From: a bacterium
GTDB taxonomy: Bacteria; CLD3; SB21
Length of the DNA stretch: 19,972 nucleotides
Assembly: GCA_013360215.1 (NCBI GenBank)
Contig: JABWCP010000037.1
Coordinates: 1 to 19,972 of the forward strand
Direction: 5' to 3'
Shown here piece by piece: positions 1 to 7,671 of the stretch. Every line of letters starts with the position of its first letter. Position 1 is the first letter of the stretch. The notes under the pieces are model-generated. The model was not told the origin of the DNA, searched no databases, and worked only from the letters and a program-made list of their open reading frames with translations. Both the position numbers and the translations under genes were made by a program.

Positions 1-59
1 TAATAATCAGTTTTTGAAATATAATGAAATTACCAATCGACCGACGAAATTTTACGAAA

Positions 60-89
60 TTTACAACCAACCCTCGGGTTGGTTGTAAA
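60..89. repeat. Perfect 14-bp inverted repeat (hairpin)
   Basis: The arms tttacaaccaaccc (60-73) and gggttggttgtaaa (76-89) are exact reverse complements separated by TC, so a real hairpin would have a CTCG tetraloop. It is preceded by a short direct repeat of acgaaattt. No T-run follows on the + strand, and only a loose T-rich stretch follows on the - strand, so it is not a textbook intrinsic terminator. It could be the end of an off-window gene, an operator, or an RNA structure. Confidence 0.6.
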
Positions 90-165
90 ACAACAAAACA
101 GGACATGTCTACTTTGGTAAAAACCGGGCATTCCTATTTTGCCTTGACACGGATAAATACCCGGC

Positions 166-194
166 TTGCCTCTCTGAATAAGTTTGTGTAGCAT
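166..194 (+). promoter_or_regulatory. Possible sigma-70-type promoter of the DUF2071 gene
   Basis: A TTGCCT hexamer (166-171) and a TAGCAT hexamer (189-194) are separated by exactly 17 bases, about 28 bases ahead of the ATG at 222. Both hexamers are 4/6 matches to consensus. A perfect TTGACA at 144-149 lies nearby but has no good -10 at the right distance. The assignment is by eye only. Confidence 0.3.
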
Positions 195-221
195 ACACTT
201 CAGAACAAAACGGGAGATTTT

Positions 222-944
222 ATGTCCGACGTATTTCTCAAGGCTCAATGGAAAAACCTTATCATGGCCAACTATGCCGTTGACCCATCGCTGCTCCGGC
301 CGTATGTGCCAAGCGGCACGGAATTGGATTCCTGGAAAGGCACATTTTACGTCAGCTTGGTGGGGTTTTTATTTGAAGATACACGTGTACACGGTCTGTC
401 GTTTCCTTTTCACAAGACATTCGAAGAAGTCAATCTGAGATTTTATGTACGGCGATTTGAATCCGGTGTATGGCGCCGCGGCGTTGTTTTTATCAAAGAG
501 ATTGTCCCGCGCAGTCTCATCACATGTATCGCCAATACAGTGTATCATGAGCATTATGCGACGCACGCGATGCGGCACCGTTTTACGTCCGATGCGCACT
601 GCAAAACATTTGAGTATAGTTTCAAATCGGCTAACGGCTGGAATACGATTTCAGCGAAAACGAATACCGAATCAATCGCGATGGCTGAAGGTTCGGAACA
701 GGAGTTTATTGCCGAACATTATTGGGGTTATACTCGCATCAACGAAAAAAAACTTGGCGCTTACGAAGTGCGGCATCCGCGTTGGGATATATATCCTGTG
801 ATGGATTACCATATCGCATGTGATATCGGAGGTCTGTACGGCGAACCCTTTGCCAAAACAATGGCCCGTAATCCGGATTCTGTTTTTGTGGCCAAAGGAT
901 CGCCGATCGAAGTAATGAAAAAAACCATTATAGAACATATCTAA
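222..944 (+). CDS. DUF2071 / YqjF-family protein
   Basis: This 240-residue protein resembles the DUF2071 (YqjF, COG3361) family. The opening pattern fits: an Asn/Tyr-containing N-terminus, then a LRPYVPSGTELDSW segment near residues 26-39, then FYVSLVGFLFEDTRVHG and LRFYVRR. The length matches the usual 230-250 residues, so it appears complete. No signal peptide or membrane segment is seen, so it should be cytoplasmic. The biochemical function of the family is not established; a beta-barrel small-ligand fold related to acetoacetate decarboxylase has been proposed for relatives. The start is supported by GGGAG at 212-216, five bases ahead of the ATG. It stands alone on + and is separated by about 190 bases from the next gene, so it is probably monocistronic. 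Confidence 0.85.
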   Translation: MSDVFLKAQWKNLIMANYAVDPSLLRPYVPSGTELDSWKGTFYVSLVGFLFEDTRVHGLSFPFHKTFEEVNLRFYVRRFESGVWRRGVVFIKEIVPRSLITCIANTVYHEHYATHAMRHRFTSDAHCKTFEYSFKSANGWNTISAKTNTESIAMAEGSEQEFIAEHYWGYTRINEKKLGAYEVRHPRWDIYPVMDYHIACDIGGLYGEPFAKTMARNPDSVFVAKGSPIEVMKKTIIEHI

Positions 945-1083
945 AGTGACCACACGGTTAAACTTTTGTAAATACTATACGTCTAATGAATGCCGACAAA
1001 ATCATATTTAACGGCATACAAGTTATCGTAATTATTTGTAAATAATCGCTTTGATTTTCGTGGTACAAGGACAAAAAAGGTCG

Positions 1084-1089
1084 TATAAT
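1084..1089 (+). promoter_or_regulatory. Probable -10 box of the lipoprotein/barrel operon
   Basis: A perfect TATAAT lies 50 bases ahead of the ATG at 1139. No good -35 is visible 16-18 bases upstream. The region upstream is AT-rich and contains a small palindrome (attattt-gt-aaataat, 1031-1046) that could be an UP element or an operator. This would drive the four genes from 1139 to 4992. Confidence 0.35.
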
Positions 1090-1138
1090 CTAATAGTTTA
1101 TAAGAATTGATATTCTAGGATCGTAAGGAAGGTGCCTT

Positions 1139-2047
1139 ATGAAAGCCTCTTTTAAAAAAATACTCACGGTTTTGGTTTTTTCGCTGATTTGGAGCGGATG
1201 TTATACGGCTGTACGTCAATCGGGGGGGTATTACTCCGAGTTTGATCATGCCGATGCAAAACAACCGGAGATAACTCAAATTCAGTCATCGGATGAAGAC
1301 TCATCGGTTCAGGATGAAGAAGTCACTCCATCCTACGACGAAGATCGTGATATTTATATTCAAAACTATTATGGCCCGGAATATCCATATCCTTATGGTT
1401 ACTGGACACCGGGTTGGGTAAATTATCGTCATCCGTATTATTACGGCGCCGGGATGTATTTTGGCCCGCGTGTTCGACTGGCCTATGTCGGAACGTATTG
1501 GGGTTATGGTTATTACGATCCTTTTTATGATCCGTATTATTACTACGACGGATGGTGTTATTATCCGACCGGTTACGGTCATCATGATAATAATCCGATA
1601 CATCCGTCACAACAGCGTACGTATGGTGGGCGACGTGTCTATACCGCATCGTCAGCGCCTAATCTTCCCGGTATTGTGGGGGTCAGTGTAGCCTCGTCAG
1701 GCGGAGGCACAACGCAGCGCATCTATCGTACCGGCAATCGCACCTCCGGTGAGTCTAGAATTGACCAAGACCGTGTGCGCCGAAACTACCGTAAATATTA
1801 CGGCTTTGAAACGGGTGATAAGGCTGTCAATGCGGAAGCTGGCCGTAAATCCCGCAATGCCAATCGTGAAACAAGCACGCGTAATAAAGAAACACGCGAA
1901 ACCAGACAAGTACGCGATAATAATTCCCGCAATAATGGCGGAGAACGTAACGCGCGTTCCGGTGAAAGAAACAGCGGACGCTCCGGTCGTAGTGAAGGCC
2001 GATCCGGCGAAACCCGTTCTTCCGGGAAACGTTCGGCGAGAAATTAA
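1139..2047 (+). CDS. Putative Tyr-rich / Arg-rich lipoprotein
   Basis: I do not recognise this 302-residue protein as a named family. Residues 1-20 form a Lys-rich then hydrophobic export signal ending WSGC, so Cys21 is the likely lipidated residue; the lipobox is loose (Trp at -3). An acidic Glu/Asp/Ser/Gln linker follows (about 35-70). Residues 71-152 are strikingly aromatic, with 25 Tyr among 82 residues plus Gly, Pro and Trp. Residues from about 197 to the end are low-complexity Arg/Asn/Gly/Ser, rich in RSG and ERN motifs and strongly basic. The start has a good site, AAGGAAGG at 1125-1132, six bases before the ATG. It is the first gene of a tight operon; the next gene starts after 3 bases and opens similarly (CYTVV against CYTAV at the Cys). 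An envelope structural or RNA/polyanion-binding role is possible but unproven. Confidence 0.75.
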   Translation: MKASFKKILTVLVFSLIWSGCYTAVRQSGGYYSEFDHADAKQPEITQIQSSDEDSSVQDEEVTPSYDEDRDIYIQNYYGPEYPYPYGYWTPGWVNYRHPYYYGAGMYFGPRVRLAYVGTYWGYGYYDPFYDPYYYYDGWCYYPTGYGHHDNNPIHPSQQRTYGGRRVYTASSAPNLPGIVGVSVASSGGGTTQRIYRTGNRTSGESRIDQDRVRRNYRKYYGFETGDKAVNAEAGRKSRNANRETSTRNKETRETRQVRDNNSRNNGGERNARSGERNSGRSGRSEGRSGETRSSGKRSARN

Positions 2048-2050
2048 ATT

Positions 2051-2647
2051 ATGAAATACATTGGTCTTTTAATCACAATCCTTGTGTCATTGTACAGTAG
2101 TGCGTGTTATACCGTTGTCGGTGTTTCCCGTTCGGATGATCGTATCCAAAACGAAGCAACCGAATCCGAGCCCGATTTTGCCGCTTACGATCCGTATGGT
2201 GTTACACCGTCGACGATGTGGGAGTACTATTACGAAACACCGTTTCCTTGGTGGTATGTGCCGTATGCGGATGAATACGATGCGTTTGACGATACGACAA
2301 CGGCTACTGATCCTACCGAAACATCATCGTATTCGTCATCACGCAGAAATTACGGGAGACGCCGTGCGGCGCTCAATGACGCGTCGTCCGGGTCTTCTGT
2401 TTCGACCGGTTATGCTTCACCCGTTTATAGCCCGGGTGGAACGACGCCGTCGTTTGTACCTTCGTATTCTACCGGATCAAGCGCTTCCTATAGTAGTCCA
2501 TCCACGCCGGTTAAAACAGACTCTACAGTACAATCCGGATCCGGTAGTTCGGATTCTAATTCTAATTCGTCCACGAAGACTCAAGATACGAACAGAAAAA
2601 GAGGTTACGGAAATCGCAGAACTGCGAAAAGCGGAGACAAGAAATAA
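2051..2647 (+). CDS. Putative Ser/Thr-rich lipoprotein
   Basis: This 198-residue protein is not a family I can name. It begins with a short hydrophobic signal ending YSSAC, so Cys19 is probably lipidated, again with a relaxed lipobox. The mature start, CYTVVGVSR, resembles that of the preceding gene (CYTAVRQ), suggesting a paralogous pair at least in the export region. Residues 46-75 carry an aromatic patch (WEYYYE, PWWYVPY). From about 82 onward the chain is low-complexity Ser/Thr/Pro/Gly, and it ends in a basic Arg/Lys/Gly tail like its neighbour. It starts 3 bases after the previous stop with no obvious SD site, so translation is probably coupled. The barrel gene follows 14 bases after its stop. 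Confidence 0.75.
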   Translation: MKYIGLLITILVSLYSSACYTVVGVSRSDDRIQNEATESEPDFAAYDPYGVTPSTMWEYYYETPFPWWYVPYADEYDAFDDTTTATDPTETSSYSSSRRNYGRRRAALNDASSGSSVSTGYASPVYSPGGTTPSFVPSYSTGSSASYSSPSTPVKTDSTVQSGSGSSDSNSNSSTKTQDTNRKRGYGNRRTAKSGDKK

Positions 2648-2661
2648 CTGAGGTGATATAC

Positions 2662-3993
2662 ATGAAGTTTTTATCGTATGGGATGAGTTTATTTTTTTAT
2701 TCATTTATTTTGTTGGCACAAAATGAAAATAATGCTGTGCGGCCTTTTATGAACGAATTTGGTCCCGGTGCGCGGGCATTGGGTTTGGGTGGAGCTTATT
2801 CTGCAATTGCCGAAGATTATACCGCCGTATATTGGAATCCGGCAGGGCTTGCGCAAATACGTAAAATGGAATTTTATACAGCGTTTGCGCATCGAAATAA
2901 TACTAATGCCATCACATACCAAGGTACGCGTACAGAGACATCCAACGGTTTTACAAGCATGAACGCTTTAGGATTTGTATTTCCGGTTCCCACAACGCGC
3001 GGAAGCCTTGTGTTGGCTTTCGGTTTTCATCGCGTCAACTCATTTGACGATTACAATCGCGTGACCGGTTCGCCGATGATCGGTAATATAAGTTTTGATC
3101 AGGATGAAAAAACTACAAATACCGGTAGCCTTAACCATTGGAGTTTTGCCGGTGCGCTTGATCTGACGCGCAATGTTTCAGTCGGTGCAACACTCAATAT
3201 TGTTACTGGGAAAAATGATCTAAGTGTAGATTTTTTTCAGGATGATGAGATTGCCATGCTTGATGACAGCATTGCTACAAAAGAAGTATCCTTCGCTGAA
3301 AAACCGGACTATTCGGGGTTTAACTTCAAAATCGGAACTCTATTTCGCCCCGCAAAAAACCTGCGTGTTGCTCTCACGGTAACGGCACCTACAAAAATCA
3401 CAGTTTCAGAAAATTACTCCGAATCCACGACCATCAAAACGGACAACGACGGATATTATTCGGATTCATGGTATGAGCCCTACAAGTATCATATTACAGC
3501 GCCTTGGAAATTTGAGATTGGCAGTTCATACAAATACAAACTTGCACTTTTTACAGGCTCTGTCGAATGGGTGGATTGGCAACAAACACGATTCAGTTCT
3601 AATATATTTGATGCCGATGGAAAAAATATAGACGATGCGATCAACAACGCATTACTCAATGATTATCGTACATCGGTAAATTATCGTATCGGCACAGAGA
3701 TGGTAGTCCCTCAGATCGGTTGTAAAGTTATGGCCGGATACGCTTACCAACAATCGCCTTATAAAAATGGCCTTGAGATCGTTAATAGCGATCACCGTTA
3801 TATTTCTGTTGGTGCAAGTTTTCTCTTAGACGAACAGGTTAAAATAGACGCTGCTTACCAATATGGATGGTGGAAGCAGGCAACAACCGATAATTTATTG
3901 GCCTATGGACCTTCGCCGGATTATTATAACCGGTACACCTCTGAAAAAATAACATCTAAAAAACTTCTGCTCAGTTTAAGTTACCGTTTTTAG
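2662..3993 (+). CDS. PorV / FadL-like outer-membrane beta-barrel protein
   Basis: This 443-residue protein has a Sec signal (about 1-19, ending LLA before Gln). The segment GARALGLGGAYSAIAEDYTA, followed by VYWNPAGLA, is the hallmark start of the PorV/UPF0164/FadL-type outer-membrane family: an N-terminal Gly-rich plug region, then a barrel. Alternating aromatic and polar strands run through the rest, and the last residues LLLSLSYRF end in the terminal Phe typical of the BAM recognition signal. Relatives move hydrophobic compounds (FadL) or act in type IX secretion (PorV/LptO); which applies here cannot be told from sequence. The start is the ATG at 2662, seven bases after GAGGT (2650-2654). 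An in-frame GTG at 2653 lies inside that ribosome site and is unlikely. The M28 peptidase gene begins 3 bases after the stop. Confidence 0.85.
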   Translation: MKFLSYGMSLFFYSFILLAQNENNAVRPFMNEFGPGARALGLGGAYSAIAEDYTAVYWNPAGLAQIRKMEFYTAFAHRNNTNAITYQGTRTETSNGFTSMNALGFVFPVPTTRGSLVLAFGFHRVNSFDDYNRVTGSPMIGNISFDQDEKTTNTGSLNHWSFAGALDLTRNVSVGATLNIVTGKNDLSVDFFQDDEIAMLDDSIATKEVSFAEKPDYSGFNFKIGTLFRPAKNLRVALTVTAPTKITVSENYSESTTIKTDNDGYYSDSWYEPYKYHITAPWKFEIGSSYKYKLALFTGSVEWVDWQQTRFSSNIFDADGKNIDDAINNALLNDYRTSVNYRIGTEMVVPQIGCKVMAGYAYQQSPYKNGLEIVNSDHRYISVGASFLLDEQVKIDAAYQYGWWKQATTDNLLAYGPSPDYYNRYTSEKITSKKLLLSLSYRF

Positions 3994-3996
3994 CCG

Positions 3997-4992
3997 ATGA
4001 AAATAAAAAACTATCGTTTGATCATACACGGCGGAATTATTTCCGCCTTTTTATTATATAGCTTCACGCTTTCAGCGCAGGTACGTCCTTTAGATCAGGC
4101 GATATTGCGGCCCGGATCAGGCGCTTATTCCGATGTGATGCACATCAAGGGAGAAACAATCAAAGCTATGGTGGCCGCCTTGTCTGCGGATTCTATGGAA
4201 GGACGTGCGACGGGAACACGTGGATTTGATAAAGCCGCACGATGGGTGAAAGAATTTTTTGTTCAACACGACATTCAACCTTTACCCGGAGGATATTTTC
4301 AGGATTTTACGGTACCAACTTCTGTATTAAAAGAACGGCTGCATTCAAACGAATGGTCAAGCGAAACGGCTTCGACAAAAAACATTATCGGGTATATAGC
4401 GGGAAATGATTCTCTCCGGCGCGATGAGTTTATTGTTTTAACGGCACACCTGGATCATCTGGGAAAAGAAGGCGATTCGATCTATGCCGGGGCTAATGAT
4501 AATGCGAGCGGGGTTGCATCCGTGTTGCAGATTGCGCGATGGATCAAAGAATCCAAAACCGGTTTGGGGCGTTCGGTGGTTTTTATTTTGTTTAGCGGCG
4601 AAGAAGCCGGTTTATTAGGGTCTTATCATTTTGTAGAAAACCCATGGATTGATCTTAACAAAATCCGCCTGTTGATTAATCTTGATCTGGTTGGTTCGGG
4701 TCGTGACGGTATCATGTTACAAGGATCGGAAAACTATCCCGATTATGCGGTGCGAATAAAAAAAATAAATGATGAGTGGTTTGGTTTTGAAATGAGTACG
4801 CGACCTAATTCGCCGAACTCAGACCACTATTATTTCAACAAAATAGGATTACCGGCATTTTTTGTGTATGCCTATCGTGGCACAATGCCCTACCATGCAC
4901 CCGGCGATACCTCAGAAAAGATTGATGAAAAGGTTTTAGAGAATGTTACCCGATGGGTTGCGGCGATGATTGTAGCATTTGGAAACGAATAA
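3997..4992 (+). CDS. Secreted M28-family zinc aminopeptidase
   Basis: This 331-residue protein has an N-terminal signal peptide (about 1-28, ending LSAQ) and a complete M28 catalytic domain. The co-catalytic zinc ligands can be placed: His151 in AHLDH, Asp168 in ANDNASG, Glu203 with catalytic Glu202 in SGEEAGLLGS, Asp230 in INLDLVGSG and His300 in YHAPGD. The family removes N-terminal residues or dipeptides from peptides using two zinc ions. Given the signal and the barrel gene just upstream, it should act in the periplasm or outside the cell. No PA domain insert or C-terminal sorting domain is seen. It is the last gene of the operon and begins 3 bases after the barrel stop, so it is probably translationally coupled. 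A terminator follows directly. Confidence 0.9.
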   Translation: MKIKNYRLIIHGGIISAFLLYSFTLSAQVRPLDQAILRPGSGAYSDVMHIKGETIKAMVAALSADSMEGRATGTRGFDKAARWVKEFFVQHDIQPLPGGYFQDFTVPTSVLKERLHSNEWSSETASTKNIIGYIAGNDSLRRDEFIVLTAHLDHLGKEGDSIYAGANDNASGVASVLQIARWIKESKTGLGRSVVFILFSGEEAGLLGSYHFVENPWIDLNKIRLLINLDLVGSGRDGIMLQGSENYPDYAVRIKKINDEWFGFEMSTRPNSPNSDHYYFNKIGLPAFFVYAYRGTMPYHAPGDTSEKIDEKVLENVTRWVAAMIVAFGNE

Positions 4993-5046
4993 CCCCGAAA
5001 TATTTTTACGTCGTTCTTTACGATCCGAAAAAAATACTTCGGGGTT
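4991..5046. terminator. Bidirectional intrinsic terminator
   Basis: The arms 4991-5007 (aaccccgaaatattttt) and 5030-5046 (aaaaatacttcggggtt) pair over 17 bp with one A/C mismatch. On + the hairpin is followed by TTTT. The stem sits between the convergent M28 gene (+) and the 26-codon gene (-), so it can end transcription from both sides. The hairpin overlaps the M28 stop codon by two bases. Confidence 0.8.
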
Positions 5047-5061
5047 TTTTAGCTATACAGT

Positions 5062-5142
5062 TTACTTTCTCGGAACTGGTACCGGCACGGGTTCAGGTTG
5101 CTTTCCAAAAAGTCGTTTTAAGATTTCTATCAGTTGTTCCAT
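5062..5142 (-). CDS. Small 26-residue protein downstream of DUF4097
   Basis: This short gene encodes 26 residues with two clear parts. MEQLIEILKRLFGK looks like an amphipathic helix, with Leu/Ile/Phe on one face and Glu/Lys/Arg on the other. It is followed by a Pro-Val alternating tail (PEPVPVPVP) and a basic RK end. The ATG lies 12 bases after the stop of the DUF4097 gene, and AAAGG sits just before it, so both are probably on one transcript that runs into the terminator at 4991-5046. The composition is non-random and the spacing is operon-like, which argues for a real gene. No function is known to me; a membrane-surface peptide is a plausible guess. Confidence 0.5.
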   Translation of the reverse strand: MEQLIEILKRLFGKQPEPVPVPVPRK

Positions 5143-5154
5143 AAACCTTTGATT

Positions 5155-6084
5155 TTAGTTTCGGGCAAGAATGCGTATGTCGCCACCGGAAGTGTGTGCG
5201 CGTATCAATTCGCCGCCGCCGTTGATTGTGCCACGTACTTTGTTTTCACGCATTTTCCCGTTGACCATGATCGGTAAATCAAACTCAACCTCACCACCGC
5301 TCGTGGAGGCGTCTATCGTTGCGGCAATGTTTTTGGGGAGATACAGCGCGATGTGACCGCCTGATGTTTCCACATTAACGCCTTTATTGTTACCGCTCAC
5401 GTATACCTCAATATGTCCGCCGGATGTTTCAGCATTGGTGCGACCGTTGATGTCTTCGATACGGATACTACCGCCGGATGTGGAAACATCCAAATCGCCG
5501 TTAATATTGCTCATACTCACATTTCCACCGGAGGTTCTCAAGTTGAGATTACCTGTCGTTGATTTGGCACGAATATTACCACCGGAAGTTTTGAGTTCGG
5601 CATTACCATTGATATTCGTCAAATCAAGATTACCACCGGATGTCCCACCTTGGATTAACCCTTTTACGTCCTGAATGGTAATATTTCCACCGGCCGTGCC
5701 TAAAGAAACATTATATTGCGAAGGAACATTGACGATATAATCAACATCCATTGAGTTACTATTATGGCCAAAGAAATTGTTTTTTCTCATCCAGTTGCCG
5801 CGAATAGTCACATCATTACCTGTTTTTTCCGCCGTAATTTCAAAATCTTTAAGGTCGTCATCCGAACCGCGCATACGCGCCATGATAGAAACCTTGTCAT
5901 CGGAAGAGCCCACGATTTTGATCGAACCAAAGTCTGTAGTCAAGGTAAGTTGGCCGCCCGGTGATACAGGAAATGAACGTGTAAATTCTTTGACTGCAAC
6001 GACCGAACCCGATGCTGCGGTGTTATCGGTCGCCGAAACAGTGAAGGCTACCAACAGTGTCAGCGTGAGAAATAATTTTTTCAT
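5155..6084 (-). CDS. Secreted DUF4097-family beta-repeat protein
   Basis: This 309-residue protein has a Sec signal (residues 1-18, MKKLFLTLTLLVAFTVSA). The rest is a DUF4097-type right-handed beta-helix or solenoid: an 18-20-residue unit ending in TSGG recurs eight times (KTSGGN, RTSGGN, STSGGS, ETSGGH twice, and others), with one TAGG variant. The TSGG turns probably stack in the solenoid. Members are described as putative adhesins or envelope-stress-associated proteins, but their role is unclear. The start is the ATG at 6084. AAGGG lies six bases before it, whereas the in-frame ATG at 6090 would touch that ribosome site directly. The 26-codon gene follows. The hbd terminator lies upstream, so this gene should have its own promoter in 6085-6183, although I see no strong one. 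Confidence 0.85.
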   Translation of the reverse strand: MKKLFLTLTLLVAFTVSATDNTAASGSVVAVKEFTRSFPVSPGGQLTLTTDFGSIKIVGSSDDKVSIMARMRGSDDDLKDFEITAEKTGNDVTIRGNWMRKNNFFGHNSNSMDVDYIVNVPSQYNVSLGTAGGNITIQDVKGLIQGGTSGGNLDLTNINGNAELKTSGGNIRAKSTTGNLNLRTSGGNVSMSNINGDLDVSTSGGSIRIEDINGRTNAETSGGHIEVYVSGNNKGVNVETSGGHIALYLPKNIAATIDASTSGGEVEFDLPIMVNGKMRENKVRGTINGGGELIRAHTSGGDIRILARN

Positions 6085-6183
6085 ATACATCCCTTCTCGT
6101 TTTTTGGACTTTTTATAAAACGAGATTCGGCGGAAAAAGTTTCGGAAATAAATTTGTATTTCGAACCAAGCCCAAAGGCCAAA

Positions 6184-6215
6184 AAAAAGAGGCTATCTTA
6201 AGACAGCCTCTTTTT
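6184..6215. terminator. Intrinsic terminator after the hbd operon
   Basis: The arms aaaaagaggct (6184-6194) and agcctcttttt (6205-6215) are perfect complements with a 10-base loop. On the - strand the hairpin is followed by a run of eight T, as expected for ending transcripts coming from hbd 23 bases upstream. The T-run on + makes it symmetrical. Confidence 0.85.
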
Positions 6216-6237
6216 ATGTCGTAATTTTGATTTTAAA

Positions 6238-7143
6238 TTACTTAACGAAATTCATCACGTCTTTATTGACGACGGGTGTCCCTGATGAATAATCGTAAAA
6301 GCCTTTGCCGTTCTTACGGCCATAAAAGCCCGCTAAAAACATTTTGCGAAGCAGCGGGGGGCAAGAATACATCGGTTCGCCGTATTCTTTGAACATGATT
6401 TCAGCGATACGGTAGGTCGTGTCAATGCCGACGAAATCTAAAAGCGTCAGCGGACCCATGGGATAACCGCAACCGAGCATCATACCTTTGTCGATATCTT
6501 CGATGGAAGCGATGTTATTTTGTACGGCACGGATCGCACCGAGGAGATAAGGCACTAAAAGGAAATTGACCACGAATCCGGAATTGTCTTTTGTTGCGAT
6601 CGGTGTTTTACCAAATGCTTTGCCCAATTCGAAAGCCGTATTAAATGTTTCTTCCGACGTACGTACGGCTTTTACGATTTCAACCAGTTTCATGACCGGT
6701 ACCGGATTGAAAAAGTGCATACCGCAGAAACGGTCGGGGCGATTGGTTGCGGCGGCCATTTCCGTCACGGTAAGGCTGGATGTATTGGAAGCAAAAATCG
6801 TATGCGGAGGACAGATCTTATCAAGATAAGCATACGTTTCGTTTTTTATTTTTACATCTTCGATAATGGCTTCGATGATAAAATCGCAGTTTTTCAGATC
6901 ATCTAAACTGGTCGTGCCGGTGAGATTAGCGATGGTTTTATCTTTTTCTTCGGCCGTGATTTTACCTTTGGCGGCATTACGTTCCAATTGTTTTTTGATA
7001 TTTCCGACGCCTTTATCAATCACGTCCTGGTTTACTTCGCGAACGATCGTTTTAAATCCCGATGCAGCGGCGACCTGAGCAATACCGGCGCCCATAAGGC
7101 CGCAACCCAATACGCCGACGGTTTTGATGTCTTTGACTTCCAT
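6238..7143 (-). CDS. hbd: 3-hydroxybutyryl-CoA dehydrogenase
   Basis: This 301-residue enzyme oxidises (S)-3-hydroxyacyl-CoA, typically 3-hydroxybutyryl-CoA, to the 3-keto form with NAD(P), in beta-oxidation or butyrate/PHB-type pathways. The Rossmann motif GCGLMG is at 13-18. The catalytic set lines up with clostridial Hbd: Ser122 (SNTSSL), His143 (GMHFFNPVP), Glu155 and Asn193. A C-terminal 3HCDH domain follows and the total length is typical of the stand-alone (not FadB-fused) type. The start has a strong GAGGAG site seven bases upstream. It is the last gene of a - strand operon, 27 bases after the SPOR lipoprotein, and is closed by a terminator. Its link to a chemoreceptor operon is unusual; I see no thiolase or crotonase gene in the window. 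paaH or fadB2 would be alternative names. Confidence 0.93.
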   Translation of the reverse strand: MEVKDIKTVGVLGCGLMGAGIAQVAAASGFKTIVREVNQDVIDKGVGNIKKQLERNAAKGKITAEEKDKTIANLTGTTSLDDLKNCDFIIEAIIEDVKIKNETYAYLDKICPPHTIFASNTSSLTVTEMAAATNRPDRFCGMHFFNPVPVMKLVEIVKAVRTSEETFNTAFELGKAFGKTPIATKDNSGFVVNFLLVPYLLGAIRAVQNNIASIEDIDKGMMLGCGYPMGPLTLLDFVGIDTTYRIAEIMFKEYGEPMYSCPPLLRKMFLAGFYGRKNGKGFYDYSSGTPVVNKDVMNFVK

Positions 7144-7170
7144 GCGAATACTCCTCTTGGATGGTTATGT

Positions 7171-7671
7171 TTATTTTTTTTGTATGATCTTCGTGCGGAC
7201 GATCCACGCGTCGGGATAACCGGCTTGTTTGGCTTCGGTTCTCTTCATTTCGGCATCGTCGCGTTGTATAAAATTTCCCGCGCGAACTTTATGATATGGC
7301 GGTTCATAATCAAGATAAATTTCGCCGCTCAAACGAACGCTTACGGAGTCTCTTATTTCCAACGCTTCATAATAATCCGTTGTAGAAATGAGCTGTACCC
7401 GGTATCCGATCACAGAGGTTTCTTTACCGGAAGATGTAACTACAACTTCGGCCGGTTCGGTATAAGGTTGAATGGTTACTTCATATGTTCGCGGTTCGAT
7501 GATCCACGGATCATTGAGCGTTGTAAAATCAAACGGTTTTACCGAATGGTCGTGCTGAGGAAGGGGCTGTATGATCGGGGACGGCTCTGCCGACGCGGTT
7601 TGTTTGACATTGTGCGCACCGCACGACAAAATAAAATTCATACTAAAAAATATGTATCCGATTTTCTTCAT
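7171..7671 (-). CDS. SPOR-domain lipoprotein
   Basis: This 166-residue protein has a short signal ending ILSC, making Cys17 the likely lipidated residue. A Pro/Ala/Gln linker follows, then a C-terminal SPOR fold from about 87 to 163: GYRVQLISTTDYYEA is the first strand and helix, and YHKVRAGNFIQRDDAE is the second strand with the usual V-x-x-G-x-F pattern. SPOR domains bind peptidoglycan stripped of stem peptides, often at the division septum, so it should be an envelope protein facing the wall. Its ATG overlaps the stop of the HAD gene by ATGA, so translation is coupled. The N-terminal part is not recognisable. Confidence 0.8.
   Translation of the reverse strand: MKKIGYIFFSMNFILSCGAHNVKQTASAEPSPIIQPLPQHDHSVKPFDFTTLNDPWIIEPRTYEVTIQPYTEPAEVVVTSSGKETSVIGYRVQLISTTDYYEALEIRDSVSVRLSGEIYLDYEPPYHKVRAGNFIQRDDAEMKRTEAKQAGYPDAWIVRTKIIQKK

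Noticed and set aside
124-164. ccgggcatt...aatacccgg inverted repeat as a terminator or riboswitch
   Set aside because: The loop is 23 bases, the stem has a wobble, and the T-run lies on the strand with no gene to end.
990-1017. ATGCCG...CGGCAT hairpin after the DUF2071 gene as a terminator
   Set aside because: The stem is only 6 bp with a 16-base loop and no T-run.
4953-5144. 63-codon + frame across the M28 end and the terminator
   Set aside because: It runs through a strong terminator hairpin, has no SD site, and overlaps the M28 gene in another frame.
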